15,930 nucleotides of DNA from assembly GCA_052387235.1 (NCBI GenBank), contig JBQTJJ010000064.1, forward strand, positions 1 through 15,930, in the 5' to 3' direction. Positions 1 through 7,025 of this stretch are shown in pieces; position 1 is the first letter of the stretch, and every line of letters begins with the position of its first letter. The notes under the pieces are model-generated. The model was not told the DNA's origin. It saw only the letters and a program-made list of their open reading frames with translations, and made no database searches. A program made the translations under genes and the position numbers. The DNA is from JBQTJJ01 sp052387235 (lineage in GTDB: Bacteria > Actinomycetota > Acidimicrobiia > Acidimicrobiales > GCA-2861595).

Positions 1-189
1 ATGGCCGCGCTCCACCGCACCCTGGGCGTGAGCGTCGGCGCCGCCGACGTGGCCGCCCTCGTGGACTCCTTCGACGCCGGCTGCGCCGCCCCGGCCCCGC
101 CGCCGGCCACCACCGCCACCACGACCGCCCCGCCGCCCACCACCACGCCGCCGAGCACCGCCGCCCCCAGCCCCAGGCTGGTGAACTAG
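1..189 (+). CDS. 3' end of an unidentified protein with a Pro/Thr-rich tail
   Basis: The reading frame is open from the first base and ends with TAG at 187-189. The ATG at position 1 may be internal, since the gene probably begins left of the window. About 30 residues of ordinary helical-looking sequence (LHRTLGVSVGAADVAALVDSF) contain a single Cys. The rest is almost entirely Pro, Thr and Ala, in runs such as TTTAPPPTTTPPS. Tails like this usually tether or space an exported actinobacterial protein, so surface location is inferred. I do not recognise the family. It ends 16 bases before the stop of a gene on the opposite strand. Confidence 0.5.
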   Translation: MAALHRTLGVSVGAADVAALVDSFDAGCAAPAPPPATTATTTAPPPTTTPPSTAAPSPRLVN

Positions 190-205
190 ACGCCAGCCCG
201 GGAGG

Positions 206-968
206 TCAAAGAGGCGCCGAGCCGAGGAAGCGGTCCATGTCCTCGGCTCGGTAGAGGTTGTGGGTGGCCGGGTGCTGCGGCGACTTGCCGATGGCGGTGC
301 CGTCCCCGGCCGTGGCCCAGAAGCCCTCGTAGACCTGCTGGGAGCGGTGCGGGTCCGGGACGAAGTGCAGCTGGCGGCGCACCTCGAGGCCCGAGGCCTG
401 CCACGAGGCGTCGTCGAGGAAGAGCACCACGTGGGGGCGCATGACCTCCCGGCCCCATGCCAGGCGGCTCGGGTCGTCGCCCACGTGGAGGAGGGTGGAG
501 ACGGCCAGCGCGTCCGAGGTGGTCCAGTCCGGCCGGCGCAGGCGCACGAGCACCTTGGCCCACCGACGGACCTCGGCCCAGAAGCCCAGGGGGTCGGGGT
601 AGAAGAAGCCGTGGTGCGGTTCGCCCAGGGTGGGAGGGTCGTCGGGCCAGAGCACCAGGGCGTCGCGCCAGGTCGGCGGCTTGGTCGTGACGAAGAGGAG
701 CCAGGCGTTGGCGGTCCCGGGCGAGAAGGCGGGCCACGGCCCGAGCCGGCGGCGGAGGGACCGCCGGGCCAGACGTCCCAGTCCGCGGGCTGCGTCGCGC
801 CGCTCGGCCGGGTCCCGCGAGTACAGCCGAGGATCGGTGATGGCACTCGATGGTACGCGTCGCCGGCCCTCCCCAGTCAGGGCTACCGAACTCCCGGAAC
901 GTAGCGGTGGCGAACGCGTCGCGCCACGTTTCGTCGGACCAGCGCACGTGCCGTAGCTGCCCGCCCAC
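206..968 (-). pseudogene. hypothetical protein, interrupted by one probable frameshift
   Basis: Two minus-strand frames together make one protein-like sequence. The N-terminal part runs from a GTG at 968-966 (VGGQLRHVRWSDETWRDAF, then FREFGSPDWG) to about 870. The C-terminal part (SSAITDPRLYSRDPAERRD, FFYPDPLGFWAEVRRWAK, HNLYRAEDMDRF) runs from about 855 to the TGA at 208-206. Both have strong third-position GC and normal composition; each becomes Arg/Pro-rich noise beyond the junction. Removing one base near 867-874, where the plus strand reads CCCTCCCC, joins them as DWGGRRRVPSSAITDPRLYS, giving a protein of about 250 aa. The C-terminal segment has no good start codon of its own near the junction. 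No catalytic motif or membrane segment is visible; the sequence is rich in Trp, Arg and Pro. The family is not recognised. It may be a sequencing error in an intact gene or a real pseudogene. Confidence 0.55.
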
Positions 969-1077
969 GGTGCGTCCCGGCTCTCGGGGGACTGCCGGAG
1001 CGTCCCCACACGGGCGAAGGTGGCCGACTACGGTGCCGCCCGGAAGGGGCAGTGCCCGGCGGGGGACGCCAGGGTTT

Positions 1078-1103
1078 GAGCACGCAGGTGGTGCGTCGTG
1101 CTC
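1078..1103. promoter_or_regulatory. inverted repeat upstream of the CAP-domain gene
   Basis: GAGCACG at 1078-1084 is an exact inverted repeat of CGTGCTC at 1097-1103, with a 12-base centre. It lies in the 188-base divergent region between the GTG of the minus-strand gene (968) and the ATG of the CAP-repeat gene (1157), 53 bases before that ATG. It could be an operator or a 5' UTR hairpin. The rest of 969-1156 shows no convincing -35/-10 pair; an 8-base palindrome TCGATCGA lies near 1122. Confidence 0.2.
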
Positions 1104-1156
1104 GCGGGGGTTCGGGAATCGATCGAGATCTGCGCCCGAAAGGAACCTCGCTGTCG

Positions 1157-2635
1157 ATGTCTCCCGGACCCCGCGGTTCAAACGCCGCGAAGAGGTTGTG
1201 CTGCGTCCTCGTCACGCTCGCCGTGGCCGGGACCCTGATCCTGCCCACCGTCACCGAAGCGGGGCCGGCGGCGTCGAGCGTGAACGCGGCCCGCGTCGAC
1301 GCCGGCATGGCGCCCCTCACCGAGCACGCCGGCCTCGACTCCCTGGCCGGCAACCACGCCCGGGCCATGGCCGATCGGGGCTCGCTCTACCACATGCCCG
1401 ACCTGGCCGGCGCCGTGTCGTCGGTGCTGCCGAACTGGACCCGCGTGGGCCAGAACGTCGGCGTGGGCTACTCGATGGCCGACGTGGAGAGCGCGCTGTT
1501 CGGCTCGGCCGAGCACCGGGCCAACATCTTCGGCGACTTCACCCTGATCGGCTCCGGCGCCGTCACCGACGGCGGCGGCCGGATCTGGGTCTCCCAGGTC
1601 TTCGCCAAGGCGCCCACCGCGACGGCGGCGCCGGCACCCACGCCCACCACGCGGGCGCCGGCCCCCGCCCCGCAGCCGGTGCAGGCGCCGCCGGCACCGC
1701 CGGCGCCGGCCGAGGACCCTGCGTCCCGCGCCTCGCGGTCCACCTTCCGGACCCAGTCTGCGGCCCCGGTGGCGCCCGAACCCGAGACGCCGATCGCCCG
1801 GCGGGTGGCGGTGGCCGACCGGGGCATCGTGGCCGCGGCGTCGGCCCGCAGCAGCCTGCCGGCGTGGGCGTGGCGCTGGCGGGGCCCGGGCCGGCCCGGC
1901 TACTGGCTGGTCGGGGCGGACGGCGGGGTCTTCGCCTACGGGCGCGTCCCGTACCTGCAGTCGCTGGCGGGCCAGGCCCTCAACGCGCCGGTGGTGTCCT
2001 TCGCCCCGCTCCGCAACGGCCGGGGCTACTGGCTGGCCACCGCCGACGGCGGCGTCTTCGCCTTCGGGCGGGCCCCCTACCTCGACTCCCTGGCCGGCAA
2101 GGAGCTCAGCGCTCCCATCGTGTCGTTCGCCCCGAACCGGGCCGGCACCGGCTACTGGCTGGCGGGGGCCGACGGCGGCGTGTTCGGCTTCGGCGAGGCC
2201 CCGTTCCTCGGGTCCCTCTCCGACGGGGACATCGACGCACCGGTGGTCGCCCTCGCGCCCACGCCCACCGGCAGGGGGTACTGGCTCGTCACCGCCGGCG
2301 GCGCCGTCTACGCCTTCGGTGACGCCGGGTACGCCGGCGGCCTGGCCGGGCGGGACATCGACGCCCCGGTCGTGGGCCTGGAGCCGTCGCCCACGGGGCG
2401 GGGCTACTGGCTCGTCTCGGCCGACGGCGGCGTGTTCGCCTTCGGTGACGCCACCTTCTCCGGCTCGCTGGCCGGCCGGCCCCTCAACGCACGCATCATC
2501 GCCCTCGACCCCACCGCCTCGGGTCGGGGCTACCGCCTGGTGGGAGCCGACGGCGGGGTCTTCGCCTTCGGCGACGCGTCCTTCGCCGGCAGCCCGGCCG
2601 GCCAGCCGCTCAACAGCTGGACGCCGGCCCACTGA
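1157..2635 (+). CDS. secreted CAP (SCP/PR-1) domain protein with six C-terminal GYW/DGGVFAFG repeats
   Basis: 492 aa. Residues 12-35 form a signal peptide (Lys-Arg, then a hydrophobic LVTLAVAGTLILP core). Residues about 40-150 are a CAP/SCP domain: VNAARVDAGMAPLTEHAGLDSLAGNHARAMA, GQNVGVG at 98-104, SAEHRANIF at 117-125 and IWVSQVFA at 143-150. Here N-AAR, GQNV, HR-NI and W-Q-F match the family core. A Pro/Ala-rich linker (about 151-215) and a short basic stretch lead into six 42-residue repeats from residue 248. The ATG at 1157 was chosen because it starts directly before the signal peptide, with a purine-rich AAAGGA upstream; an upstream in-frame start at 1052 would put an Arg-rich stretch before it. 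CAP proteins are extracellular and bacterial members are mostly of unknown role. The repeats are inferred to bind cell wall or form a propeller-like surface. Certainty is high for CAP and secretion, low for function. Confidence 0.88.
   Translation: MSPGPRGSNAAKRLCCVLVTLAVAGTLILPTVTEAGPAASSVNAARVDAGMAPLTEHAGLDSLAGNHARAMADRGSLYHMPDLAGAVSSVLPNWTRVGQNVGVGYSMADVESALFGSAEHRANIFGDFTLIGSGAVTDGGGRIWVSQVFAKAPTATAAPAPTPTTRAPAPAPQPVQAPPAPPAPAEDPASRASRSTFRTQSAAPVAPEPETPIARRVAVADRGIVAAASARSSLPAWAWRWRGPGRPGYWLVGADGGVFAYGRVPYLQSLAGQALNAPVVSFAPLRNGRGYWLATADGGVFAFGRAPYLDSLAGKELSAPIVSFAPNRAGTGYWLAGADGGVFGFGEAPFLGSLSDGDIDAPVVALAPTPTGRGYWLVTAGGAVYAFGDAGYAGGLAGRDIDAPVVGLEPSPTGRGYWLVSADGGVFAFGDATFSGSLAGRPLNARIIALDPTASGRGYRLVGADGGVFAFGDASFAGSPAGQPLNSWTPAH
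1898..2635 (+). repeat. six tandem 126-bp units encoding 42-residue repeats
   Basis: Units begin at 1898, 2024, 2150, 2276, 2402 and 2528, each at a Gly-Tyr codon pair, so the period is exactly 126 bp with no indels. The unit consensus is GYWLVxADGGVFAFGDAxF followed by xGSLAGxxLNAPVVxxAPTxTGR. The sixth unit is cut short by the stop, and its Trp is Arg (GYR). Units 1-2 have R-x-P-Y where units 4-6 have GDA, so the copies have diverged at protein and DNA level and are not a recent slippage product. Such repeats are common in exported actinobacterial proteins; a beta-propeller fold is an inference from length and Gly/aromatic pattern. Confidence 0.85.
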
Positions 2636-2675
2636 GCGCCGGCGGGCCGCCGCCCTGTAGCAGACTTCGGGCCCC

Positions 2676-3977
2676 ATGCACATCGAGTTCGCGGCCTCCG
2701 AGACCAGCAGCCTCGGCATCGAGATGGAGCTGGAGGTGGTCGACGCCGCCACCCGCGACCTCCACAGCTCGGCCACCGAGATCCTCGACGTCCTGGGCGC
2801 CGGCCGCCCCGGCGGTCACCCGAAGGCCAAGCACGAGCTGCTCGAGTCCACCATCGAGATCATCACGGGGGTGTGCGCCACCGTGGCCGAGGCCCGGGCC
2901 GACCTCGCCGCCACCCTCGCCGAGGTGCGGGTCGAGACCGACCGCCGCGGCCTCGAGCTCCTCTGCTCCGGGACCCACCCGTTCTCCCGGTGGGCCGACC
3001 AGATCATCAGCCCCGACCCGCGCTACCACCGCCTGGTGGACGAGATGCAGTGGCCGGCCCGCCAGCTCGCCATCTTCGGCATCCACGTGCACGTCGGCGT
3101 GCGCTCGGCCGAGAAGGCCATCGCCATCGCCAACTCGCTCTCGTCGTACATCCCGCACTTCCTGGGCCTCTCGGCGTCGAGCCCGTTCTGGATGGGCCAG
3201 GACACCGGCCTGGCCTCGTCGCGCTCGAAGATCTTCGAGGGGCTGCCCACCGCCGGCATCCCGTACCAGCTCTCGGGCTGGGCCGACTTCGAGCGCTTCA
3301 TGACGACGCTCGTCTCGGCCAAGTCCATCAGCTCCATCCGCGAGGTGTGGTGGGACATCCGCCCTCATCCGAACTTCGGCACCGTCGAGCTGCGCATCTG
3401 CGACGGCCTCCCCACCCTCACCGAGGTGGCGGCGGTGGCGGCCACCAGCCAGTGCCTGGTGGAGTGGATGAACGGCGTGTACGACCGGGAGGGGACCCTG
3501 CCCACGTCCCGGGCGTGGATCGTGCGGGAGAACAAGTGGCGGGCGGCCCGCCACGGTGTCGACGCCGAGATCATCGTGGACGACGACGGGCGGCTCGTCC
3601 CGCTGCGGGACGCGGTGGGCGACCTGGTGTCGGAGCTGACCCCGACGGCGGCACGGCTCGGCTGCGAGGCCGAGCTCCAGCACCTGCTCGACATGGCCGG
3701 GCGCCCGAGCTACGTGCGCCAGCGGGAGGTGGTGGCGGGCGGCGGGTCCCTGGTCGACGTGGTGGACAGCCTGGTGGCCGAGCTGCGGTCGGGCGAGCCC
3801 TGGCGACCCGGGGGACCGGTAACTGACCGGTGGGCCCCGGGCGGGGATGCGACCGCCCCGGGTGTGCCATACGGCACACTTGGACCGGAGGCGTCGCCGG
3901 CGACGGCGTCGAGGCCGCGGCGCCTGCCGGAGGAGGACCGAGGTGGACCAGGAGGACCCCACGCCGATCGGCGATGA
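2676..3977 (+). CDS. glutamate--cysteine ligase, GCS2/YbdK family (carboxylate-amine ligase)
   Basis: 433 aa as read. The N-terminus has the ATP-grasp-like glutamate ligase signature LGIEMELEVVD (residues 13-23). Further family blocks are HPKAKHELLESTIEIITGV (48-66), CSGTHPF (97-103), FGIHVHVGV (134-142), SSPFWMGQDTGLASSRSK (168-185) and VWWDIRPHPNFGTVELRIC (224-242). The family joins glutamate and cysteine through ATP activation; YbdK-type members have weak gamma-GCS activity in E. coli and the natural substrate is often uncertain. Members usually run about 370-385 aa, whereas here about 50 extra residues of Gly/Pro/Arg-rich sequence follow ELRSGEPWRPG. One G fewer in the five-G run at 3810-3814 would end the protein at TAA 3820-3822 (381 aa, ...RPGDR), so the tail is probably an indel artefact. 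No Shine-Dalgarno is seen; CAGACT ends 9 bases before the ATG, possibly a leaderless -10. Confidence 0.88.
   Translation: MHIEFAASETSSLGIEMELEVVDAATRDLHSSATEILDVLGAGRPGGHPKAKHELLESTIEIITGVCATVAEARADLAATLAEVRVETDRRGLELLCSGTHPFSRWADQIISPDPRYHRLVDEMQWPARQLAIFGIHVHVGVRSAEKAIAIANSLSSYIPHFLGLSASSPFWMGQDTGLASSRSKIFEGLPTAGIPYQLSGWADFERFMTTLVSAKSISSIREVWWDIRPHPNFGTVELRICDGLPTLTEVAAVAATSQCLVEWMNGVYDREGTLPTSRAWIVRENKWRAARHGVDAEIIVDDDGRLVPLRDAVGDLVSELTPTAARLGCEAELQHLLDMAGRPSYVRQREVVAGGGSLVDVVDSLVAELRSGEPWRPGGPVTDRWAPGGDATAPGVPYGTLGPEASPATASRPRRLPEEDRGGPGGPHADRR
3815..3879 (+). promoter_or_regulatory. cluster of three consecutive stem-loops after the ligase core
   Basis: Three hairpins sit back to back. 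ACCGGT (3815-3820) pairs with ACCGGT (3826-3831) around AACTG. CCCGGGCGG (3836-3844) pairs with CCGCCCCGGG (3853-3862) with one bulged C. GTGTGCC (3862-3868) pairs exactly with GGCACAC (3873-3879) around ATAC. They lie just past the family's usual C-terminus and 63 bases before the next start codon. The first two could terminate or stabilise the ligase mRNA; the third looks like a short operator for the coiled-coil gene. As read, they fall inside the extended ligase frame. Confidence 0.4.
3929..3936 (+). promoter_or_regulatory. strong Shine-Dalgarno for the coiled-coil gene
   Basis: GGAGGAGG lies 6 bases before the GTG at 3943. It decides the start: the same frame is open further left to 3847, but that stretch encodes a run of about ten arginines and has no such site. 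Confidence 0.7.
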
Positions 3978-4353
3978 GGATGCGGCGGACGGCACGGCCG
4001 CCGTCCTGTACGCCATCTTCACCTCCTTCACCGAGTCGCTGGGCGAGCTGGAGCACCGCCTGGCGGCCATCGAGGCGGCGGTGCAGCGCCCGGTGCCGGA
4101 AGCGGCGGAGGCGTCCCGGGACGAGGTCCGGGCCCTGAGCGGGCTGGTGGACCGGCGGGCCGACGCCCTCGAGCGGCGCCTGGCCGGGGTGGAGGAGGCC
4201 GTGGCCTCGCTGCGGGCGCTGCTGCAGTTGCACGCCGACGACACCGCCCACTCCCTCGGCCGCAGGGCCGGCGAGGTGGGGCGCCGGCTGGCCAGCGACC
4301 TCGGCCTCCGCCCCCGGCGGGACGAGCCCGGCCGCGACGCGCCCCGCGAGTAG
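3943..4353 (+). CDS. small coiled-coil protein of unknown function
   Basis: 136 aa from a GTG start set by the upstream Shine-Dalgarno. The N-terminus is acidic (VDQEDPTPIGDEDAADG). Residues about 22-37 (VLYAIFTSFTESLGEL) are hydrophobic and amphipathic. From about 35 to 100 the protein is heptad-like, with repeated LEHRLAAIEAAV, LERRLAGVEEAVASLRALL patterns, so a homo-oligomeric coiled coil is likely. The C-terminus is basic then acidic. There is no signal peptide or true membrane helix, and no family is recognised. It sits between the ligase and a transmembrane kinase on the same strand, with a 180-base gap before the kinase. A partner or substrate role for the kinase is conceivable, but only from proximity. 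Confidence 0.75.
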   Translation: MDQEDPTPIGDEDAADGTAAVLYAIFTSFTESLGELEHRLAAIEAAVQRPVPEAAEASRDEVRALSGLVDRRADALERRLAGVEEAVASLRALLQLHADDTAHSLGRRAGEVGRRLASDLGLRPRRDEPGRDAPRE

Positions 4354-4463
4354 AAGGCGCGCTCGCCACCGGCCCACAGGGTGGGCAGCAGCCAGCGCAG
4401 CAGGCCGGCCGGCACCAGGGGCCGATCTGCCGTCGAGGCCCGAACAGTGGCAGGCTGCGAGGC

Positions 4464-4523
4464 GTGGACAGCGGCAGCAGGGCGCCGGGCAGCGCGTGCT
4501 TCCCGGCCCCCTCGCAGGGGTAG
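4464..4523 (+). other. possible 19-codon upstream ORF before the kinase
   Basis: GTG at 4464 opens a short frame (VDSGSRAPGSACFPAPSQG) that stops at TAG 4521-4523, 10 bases before the kinase ATG. The stop overlaps the kinase Shine-Dalgarno-like AGAGGG (4522-4527). CAGGCT at 4451-4456 lies 7 bases before the GTG, and the 12-base string GTGGCAGGCTGC here is identical to the one just before tyrS. A leaderless leader peptide controlling the kinase is possible; so is chance in GC-rich DNA. The rest of 4354-4533 shows no gene on the plus strand. Confidence 0.2.
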
Positions 4524-4533
4524 AGGGACTTCG

Positions 4534-5976
4534 ATGGCGGACGTGCGCTCATCCGATCGCGTGCTCCAGGCGCGCTACCGCCTCGGGCCGTTGCTGGGCC
4601 GGGGCGGGATGGCCGAGGTCTACGACGGCTATGACGAACGGTTGCACCGGCCGGTGGCGGTGAAGCTGCTGCGTCCCGACATGGCCGCCGATCCGGACGT
4701 CCGCAGCCGCTTCGAGGTGGAGGCCCGCGCCGCCGCCGGCCTCTCGCACCCCAACGTGGTGGCCGTGTTCGACACCGGCGAGGACGAGGGGACGCCGTTC
4801 ATCGTGATGGAGCGCCTGCCAGGCCAGACGCTGGCCGATCGCATGGCGTCGGGTCCCCTGGACCAGGACTGGCTGCGCCGGATGGCCGGCGACGTGCTGG
4901 CCGCGCTGGGCGCGGCCCACGCCGCCGGCGTGATCCACCGGGACGTGAAGCCGGGCAACATCCTCATCAGCGAGGACGGGCGCGCCAAGGTCGCCGACTT
5001 CGGCATCGCCAAGAGCGCCGAGGTGGCGATGCACAGCACCGGCACCGGTCTCCTGGTGGGAACGCCGGCCTACCTGGCCCCCGAGCGGGTCGAGGGCCAG
5101 CCGGCCACGGCCCGGTCGGACCTGTACGCCCTCGGCGTGGTGCTGTACGAGGCGCTGGTCGGGGCCAAGCCGTACGAGGGCGAGACCGCCGTCGCCACGG
5201 CCCACGCCGTGCTCCACCAACGGCACCGCCCGCTGGTGGAGGCCCGGCCCGGCGTCGATCCGGCGCTGGCGGCTGCAGTGGAGCGGGCCCTGGAGCGTGA
5301 CCCGTCCCGGCGCCCGGCGTCGGCCCGGGAGATGGCGAGGGAGGTCCGGGCCGTCGCGCCCGCGGCGGGGCCCGACGCCACCGTCACCCTCTCGGCGCCG
5401 GACGCCGGCGCCGACCGGACGCTGGTCGGCGCGCCACTGATGGCCCCCGCGCCGGCGCCGGCCGGTGTGCGGCCCCGGCCGGTGGCGCGCAGCCGGCCCG
5501 CTCCGGGCACGATCGCCCTGGTCGCCGGCGCCGCCCTGCTGGCGGCGGTGCTGCTGGCGGCCGTGCTCCAGGGTGGTGGCCCCGGTGCCGACGGCAGCGC
5601 GGGGGAGCTGGCCGCGGACCTGCGGGAGCTGGCGGGCCGGGTGCAGAACGGCGACGGGCCGAAGGGGCCGGAGGCGGCCGAGCGCCTGGCGGTGGTGGCC
5701 GACCAGGTGGAGGCGGGCGGCGGCTCGCACGAGGGCAACGCCCTCCTGGCCGACGCCGGCGCCTGGAACGCCGCCGGCCTGCTGTCGGACACCGCCACCA
5801 CCAGGATGACCGACGTGCTCGGCCGCATCGACGGCGTGGACACGTCCCTCGTCACGACCACGACGACCACCACCGCGGCGCCCCTGCTGCCGCTCTTCTC
5901 CGGCGACGGCGACGACCGCGAGGACCACGACGAGGAGGAGGACGGGCGGAAGGGCAGGAAGGGCAAGCGCGACTGA
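4534..5976 (+). CDS. membrane-anchored serine/threonine protein kinase (PknB-like, no PASTA repeats)
   Basis: 480 aa. The Hanks-type kinase domain covers about residues 15-270: glycine loop LGRGGMAEVY (21-30), ATP lysine in VAVKLL (K44), a C-helix Glu in FEVEARAA (E61 or E63), catalytic HRDVKPGNIL (135-144), DFGIAKS (155-161), and GTPAYLAPE (176-184). All catalytic residues are present, so it should be active. A Pro/Ala-rich juxtamembrane stretch (about 275-325) with Thr residues leads to one TM helix (TIALVAGAALLAAVLLAAV, about 326-345). The outside part (about 130 residues) lacks PASTA motifs. It holds an Ala/Leu-rich helical region, a Thr run, and a charged tail (DDREDHDEEEDGRKGRKGKRD), so the signal sensed is unknown. 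The ATG at 4534 follows AGAGGG at 6-base spacing. The next gene starts 44 bases downstream on the same strand, so co-transcription is likely. Confidence 0.93.
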   Translation: MADVRSSDRVLQARYRLGPLLGRGGMAEVYDGYDERLHRPVAVKLLRPDMAADPDVRSRFEVEARAAAGLSHPNVVAVFDTGEDEGTPFIVMERLPGQTLADRMASGPLDQDWLRRMAGDVLAALGAAHAAGVIHRDVKPGNILISEDGRAKVADFGIAKSAEVAMHSTGTGLLVGTPAYLAPERVEGQPATARSDLYALGVVLYEALVGAKPYEGETAVATAHAVLHQRHRPLVEARPGVDPALAAAVERALERDPSRRPASAREMAREVRAVAPAAGPDATVTLSAPDAGADRTLVGAPLMAPAPAPAGVRPRPVARSRPAPGTIALVAGAALLAAVLLAAVLQGGGPGADGSAGELAADLRELAGRVQNGDGPKGPEAAERLAVVADQVEAGGGSHEGNALLADAGAWNAAGLLSDTATTRMTDVLGRIDGVDTSLVTTTTTTTAAPLLPLFSGDGDDREDHDEEEDGRKGRKGKRD

Positions 5977-6020
5977 GCACCACCGGGGGAACGCCTGCAG
6001 GCCCGCCCGCTCCCGGCCCG

Positions 6021-7025
6021 GTGGAGGCGCTGGAGCGGATCGCCGAGCTGCTGGAGCGCATGCGGGAGCCCACCTACAGGGTCCGGGCCTTCCGCTCGGC
6101 GGCGGCGTCGGCGCGAGCCGCCGGCCCCGACGAGCTGCGGCGGCTGGCGTCGGCCGGGCAGCTGCAGGCACTGGCCGGCGTCGGCGAGAAGACGGAGCGG
6201 GTGATCGTGCAGGCCCTGGCCGGCCAGGTGCCCTCGTACCTGGAGCGGCTCCAGGGCGCCCTGCCCGACCCCGCCAGCGGGCCCGGGGCGGAGCTGCGGG
6301 CCCTGCTCAAAGGTGACTGCCACACCCACTCCGACTGGTCCGACGGCGGCAGCCCCATCGACGAGATGGCCCGTGCGGCCCGCGACCTCGGCCACGAGTA
6401 CGTGGTGCTCACCGACCACTCGCCCCGGCTCACCGTCGCCAACGGCCTCTCGCCCGAGCGGCTGCGCCGGCAGCTCGACGTGGTCGCCGGGCTGAACGAC
6501 GAGCTGGCGCCGTTCCGCATCCTCACCGGGATCGAGGTCGACATCAACGAGGACGGCACCCTCGACCAGGAGCCCGAGCTGCTGGCCCGGCTCGACGTGG
6601 TGGTGGCCAGCGTCCACTCCAAGCTGCGGATGGAGGCGCCGCTGATGACGGCCCGGATGGTGCGGGCCCTCGCCGACCCCAACCTCGACATCCTGGGCCA
6701 CTGCACCGGCCGCATCGTGGTGGGGCGCGGTCGGCCCGAGTCCAGCTTCGAGGCCGGCGCCGTCTTCGCCGCGGCCGTGGAGCACGACAAGGCGGTGGAG
6801 GTCAACTGCCGACCCGAGCGGCTGGATCCGCCCCGCCGGCTGCTGCGCCAGGCGGTGGAGGCCGGTTGCCGGTTCAGCATCGACACCGACGCCCATGCGC
6901 CGGGCCAGCTGCACTGGCAGCCCTACGGGTGCGAGAGGGCGGTGGAGTGCGGCGTGGACCCGGCGCGGGTGGTGAACACCTGGGGCGCGGACGACCTCGT
7001 GTCGTGGACGGCGTCGCACGCCTGA
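6021..7025 (+). CDS. PHP-domain metal-dependent phosphoesterase with Pol X-like N-terminal helix-hairpin-helix region
   Basis: 334 aa. Residues 1-80 resemble the 8-kDa/HhH part of family X DNA polymerases: LERIAELLERMREPTYRVR, FRSAA, then LQALAGVGEKTERVIVQ (a GxGxKT-type hairpin at 53-57). Residues about 95-300 are a complete PHP domain: CHTHSDWSDG (H101, H103), LTDHSP (H133), GIEVDI (E172), VHSKL (H199), GHCTG (H227), IDTDAHA (D288, D290, H292). All metal ligands expected of an active tri-metal centre are visible. Bacterial Pol X carries the same two pieces around a nucleotidyltransferase domain; here that domain is absent, so the protein is not a polymerase. DNA 3'-end processing or a histidinol-phosphatase-like reaction is possible. 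The GTG start at 6021 fits the conserved VEALERIAELL start, but no Shine-Dalgarno is visible; it probably follows the kinase in an operon. Confidence 0.9.
   Translation: MEALERIAELLERMREPTYRVRAFRSAAASARAAGPDELRRLASAGQLQALAGVGEKTERVIVQALAGQVPSYLERLQGALPDPASGPGAELRALLKGDCHTHSDWSDGGSPIDEMARAARDLGHEYVVLTDHSPRLTVANGLSPERLRRQLDVVAGLNDELAPFRILTGIEVDINEDGTLDQEPELLARLDVVVASVHSKLRMEAPLMTARMVRALADPNLDILGHCTGRIVVGRGRPESSFEAGAVFAAAVEHDKAVEVNCRPERLDPPRRLLRQAVEAGCRFSIDTDAHAPGQLHWQPYGCERAVECGVDPARVVNTWGADDLVSWTASHA

Noticed and set aside
1898..2635. Tandem 126-bp units considered as a CRISPR-like or satellite array
   Set aside because: The units are in-frame protein repeats with diverged DNA, no short direct repeats with unique spacers, and no cas genes.
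2610..4415. Long minus-strand open frame opposite the ligase and coiled-coil genes
   Set aside because: Composition is Arg/Ser/Pro/His-rich and mirrors the high-GC plus-strand codons; the plus-strand reading contains full family motifs.
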